In this document: in pieces, positions 46,227 to 53,374 of the stretch
Numbering within the stretch: position 1 is the stretch's first letter
Layout: the number at the start of each line of letters is the position of its first letter
Source of the DNA: Anaerolineales bacterium
Lineage (GTDB): Bacteria > Chloroflexota > Anaerolineae > Anaerolineales > E44-bin32
Length of the DNA: 64,000 bases
Reading direction: 5' to 3'
Assembly: GCA_029210945.1 (NCBI GenBank)
Contig: JARGGH010000008.1
Span: forward strand, 1-64,000
Program-made: the position numbers and the translations under genes
The notes under the pieces: model-generated
Databases searched by the model: none
The model's input: only the letters and a program-made list of their open reading frames with translations
Told to the model about the DNA's origin: nothing

Positions 46227-46943
46227 TCATGAACGGCTGGAGATCCGACATCCGCGCTCGCGAGAGCTGTTAATTAAATCCGCGGTTTCATCCATCAGAT
46301 CGAGGCCGACCTGCAGGACCAATGAAGCCGCCTCTATTCGGCTTCCAACGCCGAGCTTACCGAGTATGTTCGACACGTGCGTCTTGACCGTCGAGCAGGC
46401 GATAAAGAGCCGGTCGGCGATTTCGCTGTTCCTCAATCCACCGCACAATAGAAGCAGCACTTCCCGCTCCCGGCTGCTGAGCGAATTCAGCGCATCCTCC
46501 AGCGCGGCTATATCTTGCTCACTCCCGACAAGGGGTTTTGTCCCTCTGTTTGCCTGATCCAGTCTTTTGAAACGCGCCAGTTTTCCATGGACCGCTGCCA
46601 GCAGATCCTCGGCCATAAAAGGCTTTATCAGGTAATCATCCACGCCGAGCTCACGCCCAAAACGGATATCCTCGACTGAATCCTTGGCTGTCAGGAAGAT
46701 GAACGGAATCCAGCTCCACTGCTCTACCTGCCGGACCCGGCTGTAAAACTGATATCCGTTCATCCTGGGCATCATGATATCTGCCAGGATCATGTCCGGC
46801 ACGCATTCTTCCATCCGGGCAAGGGCTTCATAGCCGTCTCCGGCAGCGTGCACGGTGAACCCCTGCATCCCTAAGATATCCTGGATTGCCTCGCGGATTC
46901 CAGAATCATCTTCGACAACGAGAATCTCTACACTGGCATTCAT
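46227..46943 (-). CDS. NarL/LuxR-type response regulator
   Basis: Response regulator of 238 residues. Receiver domain (about 6-120) has the acidic pair EDD, phospho-acceptor D55 in [17 protein letters not shown] and the lysine in DDYLIKPF. A GerE/LuxR helix-turn-helix follows (about 155-215: [42 protein letters not shown]). No cognate kinase is adjacent. The gene lies about 45 bases downstream of the NHLP-like small protein and DUF5317 genes in the same direction, so it may be the regulatory output of that group. Confidence 0.92.
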   Translation of the reverse strand: MNASVEILVVEDDSGIREAIQDILGMQGFTVHAAGDGYEALARMEECVPDMILADIMMPRMNGYQFYSRVRQVEQWSWIPFIFLTAKDSVEDIRFGRELGVDDYLIKPFMAEDLLAAVHGKLARFKRLDQANRGTKPLVGSEQDIAALEDALNSLSSREREVLLLLCGGLRNSEIADRLFIACSTVKTHVSNILGKLGVGSRIEAASLVLQVGLDLMDETADLINSSRERGCRISSRS

Positions 46944-46990
46944 TTTGTCTGGTCACACCCTGATCCGCTTACTCGAAATTCCCCCGTCCC

Positions 46991-47224
46991 CTAGAATTGG
47001 ATGGATCGATCCGTATCGGGTTCAACGGCTTCACGAAGTCGCTCGCTCAGAAGCTGCGAGAACTCTTCCAGATTTATGGCTTTGAGCGAGGCGATTTGCG
47101 ATTGTTCGAGAGCAGAGAGCGGGAACCCGCGAATCGCATCCTGCGGGCTGCGCAGTAATTTCTCTCGAAAACTTCGTTCGGTCAACGCCCTTCCTATCAT
47201 CTGGTTGATCACTCTGGCTGTCAT
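46991..47224 (-). CDS. NHLP/Nif11-clan-like small protein (Os1348-type)
   Basis: Small protein of 77 residues. The ATG at 47224 has GGAGGG seven bases upstream, which fixes it over an in-frame GTG. The sequence INQMIGRALTERSFREKLL, then PQDAIRGFPLSALEQSQIASL and a helical end, resembles nitrile-hydratase-alpha/Nif11-type leader domains known as NHLP-clan proteins in Chloroflexota. It has no Gly-Gly cleavage site followed by a Cys/Ser/Thr-rich core and there are no modification enzymes nearby, so a RiPP precursor role is not supported. Encoded between DUF5317 and the response regulator, probably as one operon. Function unknown. Confidence 0.75.
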   Translation of the reverse strand: MTARVINQMIGRALTERSFREKLLRSPQDAIRGFPLSALEQSQIASLKAINLEEFSQLLSERLREAVEPDTDRSIQF

Positions 47225-47262
47225 CAAGCTCCCTCCATCCAGGTCATGAACATCCTGTGACA

Positions 47263-47892
47263 CTATACCCTTTGCATGCCGCTGGTCTCCTTCTGGCTGG
47301 ATAATCGATGCGGGTCAGCCTTCTTCCCCCGAGTCCCGAGCAGCGCACTGTACACGAGCCAGGCTGCTCCGGTTGTGATGAAGACATCGCCGATGCTAAA
47401 AGTCGCCGGGACGAAGATCAGTTCTGGAACTTTCAGCACATCGCTGAGCGGTATCAGGCGGGTCTCATCACGGGTGAGAACGATGTCCTTGCTGCCCCGT
47501 ACAAAGGCCTGCTCGTCATGGTAGTAGATCAGATCGAGGTGCCCTGAACGCATGAGCGCTTCAGAGGTAACCGGCATGTAACCGCCGTTGGCGAGAATCA
47601 CCATCAGGTTCAGCACGCCGCCAACCAGGATGATTTTCATACCTGCCAGCCTCCGGTTGGCACCCAGAAATGCGACCAGCATCACGTAGGTTGAGACGTT
47701 AATCCAGGGCCGCAGGTCAAGCGCGAAATCACTTTGCCCCTGCGGGAAGAGCACGAAAATTAATTGCAGGAAAAGCATCGCAAGCGGAATCCAGGCGCAC
47801 CGCGGACTCAGACTTGCCAGGTTTGCTACACGCCCGCCGCGTAGCAGCGCGACCAGGAACGCAACCAGAACAGGGACAACCAGGAATTGCAT
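47263..47892 (-). CDS. DUF5317 family membrane protein
   Basis: Integral membrane protein of 209 residues with five or six hydrophobic segments (about 1-18, 32-50, 65-80, 85-102 and 165-185). The segments NLMVILANGGYMPVTSEAL and IGDVFITTGAAWLVY match the DUF5317 family as I recall it, which is common in Chloroflexota and Firmicutes and has no known function. A moderately good GAGAT ribosome site precedes the ATG. It is followed, 38 bases on, by the NHLP-like gene. The polar loop LTRDETRLIPLSDVLKVP lies between the last helices. Confidence 0.78.
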   Translation of the reverse strand: MQFLVVPVLVAFLVALLRGGRVANLASLSPRCAWIPLAMLFLQLIFVLFPQGQSDFALDLRPWINVSTYVMLVAFLGANRRLAGMKIILVGGVLNLMVILANGGYMPVTSEALMRSGHLDLIYYHDEQAFVRGSKDIVLTRDETRLIPLSDVLKVPELIFVPATFSIGDVFITTGAAWLVYSALLGTRGKKADPHRLSSQKETSGMQRV

Positions 47893-48044
47893 CGATAAAA
47901 TCTCGCTTAAAAATCATTAAGAGGGGGTGGAGATTTCCCCTCTGGGTTTCATCCCAACCCTCCACCCCTTGTCATCCCGGATAACAGGGATGTTTCTCTG
48001 CCTCGAGAGGATCTACTGCAACCAAGCCGAGGATGTAGGTACGG

Positions 48045-48146
48045 TTACCACCCAGTCGTCTCTGGCGCTCCCACGGCCATTATCAGCGCAATCAGGCTTA
48101 TCAGGACATACAACACTTTGAAATACGTACCCTTCAATTTCTCCAT
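48045..48146 (-). CDS. 33-residue single-helix membrane peptide
   Basis: A short gene encoding MEKLKGTYFKVLYVLISLIA followed by LIMAVGAPETTGW. AAGGGG lies seven bases before the ATG. The peptide has a positive N-terminus, one hydrophobic helix (about 9-25) and a short polar tail, as in signalling, leader or regulatory membrane peptides. It sits between a strong terminator of the SARP-type regulator gene and the DUF5317 gene, in the same direction. An inverted repeat CATCCC/GGGATG (47973-47992) lies between it and DUF5317. No known family was recognised. Confidence 0.6.
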   Translation of the reverse strand: MEKLKGTYFKVLYVLISLIALIMAVGAPETTGW

Positions 48147-48245
48147 GGTTTTCCCCTTTTCCACTCCGGTGTGGCAAACGAAATTGTGGGCATCCACTTC
48201 AACTTGTATGAAGGATAGGACCACCCTCAAAGCAAGGCTCTAAGC

Positions 48246-48274
48246 AAAAAAAGAGCATCTCGGTCGAGATGCTC
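48246..48274 (-). terminator. Rho-independent terminator of the SARP-type regulator gene
   Basis: A perfect 10-bp stem GAGCATCTCG / CGAGATGCTC (48253-48274, two-base loop) is followed on the minus strand by seven T residues (TTTTTTTGC). It lies about 40 bases after the regulator stop and separates it from the small membrane-peptide gene. Confidence 0.92.
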
Positions 48275-48316
48275 ACAAATCAGGGATGTCGGTCACTGCG
48301 CGGGGTTAGGTATGTT

Positions 48317-51300
48317 CTATTCCGAGCTCCTCGCTTTTTCCTGGATCTGCACCGATAACGCCACGGTCTCCTTCGACGGTGGGATGTCCATCTCTGCCTG
48401 GAGGAATCTTTCAAATTCTGTGTAATGCTGAAGCGCTTCCCGATTGCGACCTGCATTTGAGAGGGCTTCCATCAAGAAGCGGTGGAACTCTTCCTTGAAC
48501 GGTTCCACCTCGAGCACCCGGCGGTAAAGCCTGACGGCTTCATCGAAGTGCTGCTTCTTCATCTTCAATGCAGCAAGTTCGGCTGCCGCCCGGATGAACA
48601 GGTTTTGGTAGACCGCCCTGGACTCCAGACACCAGTCCGAGTAGACGGTGGGCAGATACTCACCGTGGTAGATGCTCAACGCTTGCTCCAGCGTCGTTTC
48701 TGGGTCGCTTTCAGACCTGGCGCGCCGGAGAAGCTTTGAAAATGCCCGACCGTCATACCAATGGTTGATGGCCTCGTTGATCAGGTAGACACCTTGCTCG
48801 TTGTCGTACAAGATGAGACCCTTCGGCAGGATTCTCCTCATCCGGTATAAACTGGCGTGATAGACGCTCTGCGCCTTGGCGGTTGAGTACTCCGGCCAGA
48901 ATACATCGAGGACGACTTCGCGCCGCACCTGCTGCTTCTCGAGCAGGTAGAAGAAGAGTTCTTTGACCAGCGGTCCCTTCCACGCTGTGTGTGCGATCGG
49001 TTTGCCGTTGACCTTGACGACATCAGCACCCAATGTGACAACCTCAACCACGGGATGGGGCACGACTGCTGCTGCACTGCTAGCTTTCTCCCGGACTGTC
49101 TCAAGATTGAATTGGCGAATGCGAAACAGCAATTGATCCAACCCATCGATCCCCGACTCGGTCTTCGCCCGATCGAGGAACGCGGTCATAAGGGATCCAT
49201 CGACCACAAGCAGATGGGGATGATTAATCTCGTTTGTTAACCGGATTGCCCGCTCAAGCTGTTCATACGCCCCATCCAACTGCTTCATCCGGTAGAGCGT
49301 ATCAGCACCCCACAAGTAAGCCCGAGCCAGGTCCCGTTGTGCACCAGCCCTATCGAGTTTTCTGATGGCATCTTGTAACGCCCGATCCGCTTCTTCCAGC
49401 CGGTTTTGATCGTGAGAAAGCATGCCCTTGGTCAGCGCCACGAGACCCTGCAGGTATCCGGATCCCTCCTCGCCGGAGAGTGCCGAAGCCTGGCCGAGCA
49501 ATGAGCCTGAATGTTCCCACGCTCGATCAACGCGATAGAGGTATGCAAGCGCACACAGGCAGTAAACCTCCAGGAACACATCTTTCGTCGCCCTGGCGCC
49601 ATCAAGCCCCGCTTGAAAATGCTCCTGTGCCGCTCCAGTGTCTCGAAGGTCGGCATAGAGATCCCCCAGGCTGATGAGCACAATCGCTTCTGTGTGGAGA
49701 TGACCCACATCGCGGGCATCCTTCAGAGCCTGCTGGAAGATCTCACGCGCCTTCTCATACTCCCCTTGATAGTAATACCCGACGCCGATGTTGTTCTGGA
49801 GTTCCGCTATCCTCCAGCGGTTGCCGAAAGTTTTCAAGATCGAGAGGGCTCGCATATAGTGTTCTTCGGCTTCCAACGGGTTGCCCATCCGCCGCGCCGT
49901 CGTCCCGAGCGCCTGGAGCAGGACCGACTGGTGATAGCGATCGCCAGCTTGCTCAAAGAGCTTCAGCGACTGACGGAATTCTCTCTTGGCTTGCTCGAGT
50001 TCGCCGGCCAAATGGTGATATTCGCCAAGAATGCGGTAAGCGAGAGCACTCATCCCCGGTTCGATAACCCGCTCGCCGGAATCAGAGAGCGCTTTCTCAG
50101 CCATCTCCTTCGCTTTTTGCATCGCGCCGCTGAACTGGTAGACAAACGCCTCATGAATTCGAACGCCGATTTCACCCTCGATATCCCCCCGTGCTACGAA
50201 CAACTGCCGTGCTTCTTGATAACACGCTAGAGCTTGATCGAACTGGCCTTCCTGCCGATAGAGACGGCCGCGCATGATGAGCAGTGTGGGATCCTTCGAG
50301 AAGCTTTCCGGGTCCAAAGCATCCAACCACCGCGCCAATGTGACCAACCGCCCAGCCCGGAAGGTCTCTTCCATGTGCTCCTTGATGACGGCGATCGCAT
50401 GCTCATGCGAAGAGGCGGTCAAAAAATGCTCGAGCGCGGCCTCCCAGATCCCTTCTCTGAGGCGGAACTTCCCGGCTTCTGTGTGCAGCGCCGAGCGTTC
50501 TTCGAGGTCATCAGGCTCGAACTGCTTGCGCAGGAATTCCTGGAAGAGGGCGTGGTAGCGGAAAGTCTTCTCTTCGCTCGACAGCCGCAGGATGAAAAGA
50601 TTTGCGCGCTCCAGGTAATCCAGCGTTGCTTCTGCCTCGTCAATCCCGAGCAACTGGTTGCAGAAGTCAGGGGTCATGACGTTGAGAATCGAGGTCGATT
50701 TCAAGAAGTGCTTGACAGCCTCCGGCTGCTGGTCGAAGATTTCCTGGGCCAAATAATCGAAAATATGTTCGTCTTTGGCCTTGGCTGCCGTAATCGAACG
50801 GATCAAACCCTTCCAGAGCGTGTGCGCGCCAAGGAGGATGCCAGTGATCCATCCTTCGGTTTCTTCGGCCAACTGCCGGGCTTCCTTGATCGGAACCTGC
50901 AGATTATGGTTCTGAGCAAGGTACGCCTGGATTTCCCCGGGTGTAAATGCTAAATCCTCATTCCCCAGCCCTGCAATTTCCTGACGGGCTGTGAATTTTA
51001 AATACGGGAAATCCGGCATGACCCGGCTTGCCAGGATCACGCAGCAATTGTCAGGTTGGTGATCCAGGAACCAATTCACGAGGCTCAGAATAGTGTTGTT
51101 CCCCGCCGCAAACTGGAAATCATCGATCAAGATCAGAAAATATTCCGGGATCTGCTCCTGGATCGCATTAACCAGCGCCTGCAGCTGCGTCTCCAGGTCC
51201 TGGTCCGGGACCGAGCTCTCAAGCGTAGCGCCCGGCGAGCTTTGTTTTAATTCGGGAAAGGTTTCTGAAATGCTGGCAATCAGGTAGCTGATGAAATTCT

Positions 51301-51538
51301 TTGGATCACTGTCGTAGGCATCCATCGAATACCAGCACGTGGGCAGCTCGGTGTCCTGGATGAAATCGATCAGGAGCGAGGTTTTCCCATAACCCGGTGA
51401 GGCTGAGATCAGGAGTAGTTTGCGGTTAATATTATCGTGCAGGAAGTCTATCAATCGTTCGCGACGCAGAAGATCGACCCGCCTCTGTGGGGGTCTGATT
51501 TTGGTCTGAATCACTTGAGCGGATGAGATTGATGTCAC
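48317..51538 (-). CDS. MalT-like STAND ATPase/TPR regulator with SARP (BTAD) output domain
   Basis: Very large regulator of 1073 residues. Order: STAND P-loop ATPase (about 15-330, Walker A SASPGYGKTS, Walker B YFLILIDDFQ), MalT-like linker with RYHALFQEFLRKQF, a long run of tetratricopeptide repeats (about 380-800), an OmpR-like winged helix (about 830-920, VKELFFYLLEKQQVRREVVLDVFWPE) and a C-terminal bacterial transcription-activation domain (about 925-1070). This is the architecture of signal-integrating activators of the AfsR/MalT type: a ligand or partner protein is expected to trigger ATP-driven assembly. GTG start with AGGA upstream. Its target may be the small-peptide/DUF5317 group immediately downstream; that is inference. 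Confidence 0.92.
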   Translation of the reverse strand: MTSISSAQVIQTKIRPPQRRVDLLRRERLIDFLHDNINRKLLLISASPGYGKTSLLIDFIQDTELPTCWYSMDAYDSDPKNFISYLIASISETFPELKQSSPGATLESSVPDQDLETQLQALVNAIQEQIPEYFLILIDDFQFAAGNNTILSLVNWFLDHQPDNCCVILASRVMPDFPYLKFTARQEIAGLGNEDLAFTPGEIQAYLAQNHNLQVPIKEARQLAEETEGWITGILLGAHTLWKGLIRSITAAKAKDEHIFDYLAQEIFDQQPEAVKHFLKSTSILNVMTPDFCNQLLGIDEAEATLDYLERANLFILRLSSEEKTFRYHALFQEFLRKQFEPDDLEERSALHTEAGKFRLREGIWEAALEHFLTASSHEHAIAVIKEHMEETFRAGRLVTLARWLDALDPESFSKDPTLLIMRGRLYRQEGQFDQALACYQEARQLFVARGDIEGEIGVRIHEAFVYQFSGAMQKAKEMAEKALSDSGERVIEPGMSALAYRILGEYHHLAGELEQAKREFRQSLKLFEQAGDRYHQSVLLQALGTTARRMGNPLEAEEHYMRALSILKTFGNRWRIAELQNNIGVGYYYQGEYEKAREIFQQALKDARDVGHLHTEAIVLISLGDLYADLRDTGAAQEHFQAGLDGARATKDVFLEVYCLCALAYLYRVDRAWEHSGSLLGQASALSGEEGSGYLQGLVALTKGMLSHDQNRLEEADRALQDAIRKLDRAGAQRDLARAYLWGADTLYRMKQLDGAYEQLERAIRLTNEINHPHLLVVDGSLMTAFLDRAKTESGIDGLDQLLFRIRQFNLETVREKASSAAAVVPHPVVEVVTLGADVVKVNGKPIAHTAWKGPLVKELFFYLLEKQQVRREVVLDVFWPEYSTAKAQSVYHASLYRMRRILPKGLILYDNEQGVYLINEAINHWYDGRAFSKLLRRARSESDPETTLEQALSIYHGEYLPTVYSDWCLESRAVYQNLFIRAAAELAALKMKKQHFDEAVRLYRRVLEVEPFKEEFHRFLMEALSNAGRNREALQHYTEFERFLQAEMDIPPSKETVALSVQIQEKARSSE

Positions 51539-51916
51539 GCCCGCAATGTCCTAACCACCAAATAAGTCTGTCCCGATCAAAGCAAGGATTGTCTGCTCAA
51601 TCGAAGGTGAGCGTTCAATAAATTGCCAGAGCAAAAGGATAGCTGGCCGCCTGGTTTGCAGCAGTTCGCCGTCCAATCCATTGAACAGAATCCTAACCAT
51701 GATTCCAGATCAGTGCAATCACACCATAGTTACGCGCAGCTTTTACAACTCGATGGTCAACTTTTCAGATTCTTTTATGCACACATTGGGGAAACAGATC
51801 GATGGTCGACCTGTATCCACCTGATCGCAAGAGCCACACTCCTGAGCGTCCGAACCCTGCTGCCATGATCCGTCGGAATAGCCTGGCGGCTTGCTGTTTG
51901 AAGGCGCACAAACTCG
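51539..51916. other. Intergenic region, nothing recognised
   Basis: About 380 bases between the SARP-type regulator start and the hydrolase remnant. It should include the regulator's promoter. No gene or repeat was accepted. Confidence 0.4.
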
Positions 51917-52132
51917 GGGAATGTCAAGCATCTCAACCATGCGCTGCAGGTCCACTATGCCGTGGATGACACCATCGTCAGCATTCAGTGCTCGCAAGTG
52001 CTGGCGGAAGTGATCCAGGAAAACGGCAAACCTCACAAATATAATACCCATGAAGACGGCCACAACCTGATCTCACCCTGCTCCCGTCAGGCGATGCAGC
52101 GGACGGTGGTATACTTCCAAGAACACTTGTGA
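51917..52132 (+). pseudogene. Remnant of an alpha/beta-hydrolase lipoprotein, duplicate of the 45-46 kb gene
   Basis: The plus strand reads GNVKHLNHALQVHYAVDDTI and later DGHNLISPCSRQAMQRTV before a TGA at 52130-52132. This aligns over about 70 codons with the C-terminal end of the lipoprotein hydrolase at 45044-46183 (IEYLNSPLQIHHAVDDTVVS and GGGHNLISPYFSQAMQRTV), at roughly 65 to 70 percent identity. There is no start, signal or nucleophile region, and a one-residue deletion is present before the catalytic histidine. It is a decayed paralogue or duplication remnant. Confidence 0.85.
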
Positions 52133-52366
52133 CCGGCGTATCTCATAGCTGGAATCCCCTGAAACGGCGCTTCTTTTCGCTGCCATTCCCACAGTCGCAG
52201 ATCCATTCAGCAGCCGTCCAGATCTAATCATATGCGTTCATATGCCAATCAAGGGAGGACTAACGGGGCGTTTGTGCGTATGCTGATTTCATGTATCTTA
52301 AATGAATGGCACCGAGAAGCCATCGACTGATTGTACGGGAAGATATCACGATAAACTGGGTGTAGA

Positions 52367-53371
52367 ATGAGCGTTTTTACAAGAATTGGCAAATGTAGAT
52401 CGCTCCCTATCTTAATCTTGGCTTCGGTATTCATCGTGAGCTGCGGCAGCGCGCCCGAATTCGAGAAATTGGAGCCGGTGACCCTTCAATTAAAATGGGT
52501 TCACCAGGCCCAGTTCGCCGGTTTCTACACCGCCCAGGAGCAAGGCCATTATTCCCGCGAGGGCCTCAAAGTTAACTTCGTTGAAGGTGGTCCGAATATC
52601 GATCTAATCCAACAGGTGCTAGACGGCAAAGCCGACTTCGGCGTCGCCGCGCCGGAGCAGATCCTGGCGGCTGTCGAGCGCGGTGAGCCGGTTAAAGCCG
52701 TCGCGGTGATCTACCGCCTTAATCCAATGGTCTTCATCGCGCACGCAGATACAGGCATCGAACGCCCCCACGAGATTCCTGGGCATTCGATCGCCATCCT
52801 CGGCAGCCATGCCGACACCCAGTTCCTCGCGTTGCTGAAAAACTATGATATCGATCCTGAAGAGGTCGAATGGCGCGCCTACGAATATAATCTGCAGACG
52901 TTTCTGGACCGTGAAGTGGACCTGACGATCGGTTACATGACCGGCAACCTGATCCGGCTGCGCCAGGAAGACGTCGATGTAAACATCATCTGGCCCGGTG
53001 ATTACGGCATCCATTTCTATGCCGACACGCTTTTCACGACGGATGAGCTGATTTCGTCCGACCCCGACCTGGTGAGGCGCTTCGTTCACGCCAGCCTGAC
53101 AGGCTGGCGGGTGGCGATCGAGGATCCAGCCTCCGCGCTTGAGACTGTGATGCGATATGCCCAGAATCCCGATCGGGAACTGCAGTCTCAGATGCTCGAG
53201 GCGAGCATCCCAATGGTCTACACCGGTGAGGCCCCGATCGGGTGGATGGAGGCGACGAAATGGACCGGGATGTACACGATGTTGGAAGAGCACGGTTTCC
53301 TCAACGAGTCATTTGATCCCGACACAGCCTACACGCTCGAGTTTCTTGAGACCATATATAGTGGGGAATAA
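52367..53371 (+). CDS. NMT1/THI5-like substrate-binding lipoprotein, likely sensor input
   Basis: Binding lipoprotein of 334 residues with lipobox VSC (Cys about residue 26). VTLQLKWVHQAQFAGFYTAQEQG is the hallmark of the NMT1/THI5/SsuA-like group that binds pyrimidine precursors, riboflavin or sulfonates. GIDxxG-type ligand loops are seen as AAPEQILAAVERGEPVKAVA and DYGIHFYADTLFTTDELI. There is no permease or ATPase gene nearby. Instead the gene is followed after three bases by a membrane histidine kinase, so the protein probably presents its ligand to that sensor. The ligand is unknown; a thiamine precursor is one candidate. Confidence 0.85.
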   Translation: MSVFTRIGKCRSLPILILASVFIVSCGSAPEFEKLEPVTLQLKWVHQAQFAGFYTAQEQGHYSREGLKVNFVEGGPNIDLIQQVLDGKADFGVAAPEQILAAVERGEPVKAVAVIYRLNPMVFIAHADTGIERPHEIPGHSIAILGSHADTQFLALLKNYDIDPEEVEWRAYEYNLQTFLDREVDLTIGYMTGNLIRLRQEDVDVNIIWPGDYGIHFYADTLFTTDELISSDPDLVRRFVHASLTGWRVAIEDPASALETVMRYAQNPDRELQSQMLEASIPMVYTGEAPIGWMEATKWTGMYTMLEEHGFLNESFDPDTAYTLEFLETIYSGE

Positions 53372-53374
53372 TGC

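Noticed and set aside
46991..47224. RiPP precursor interpretation of the NHLP-like protein
   Set aside because: No Gly-Gly leader cleavage site, no Cys/Ser/Thr-rich core and no modification, protease or export genes in the vicinity.
52367..53371. Classical ABC importer locus
   Set aside because: No permease or ATPase gene flanks the binding protein; a histidine kinase follows immediately, so a sensory role is preferred.
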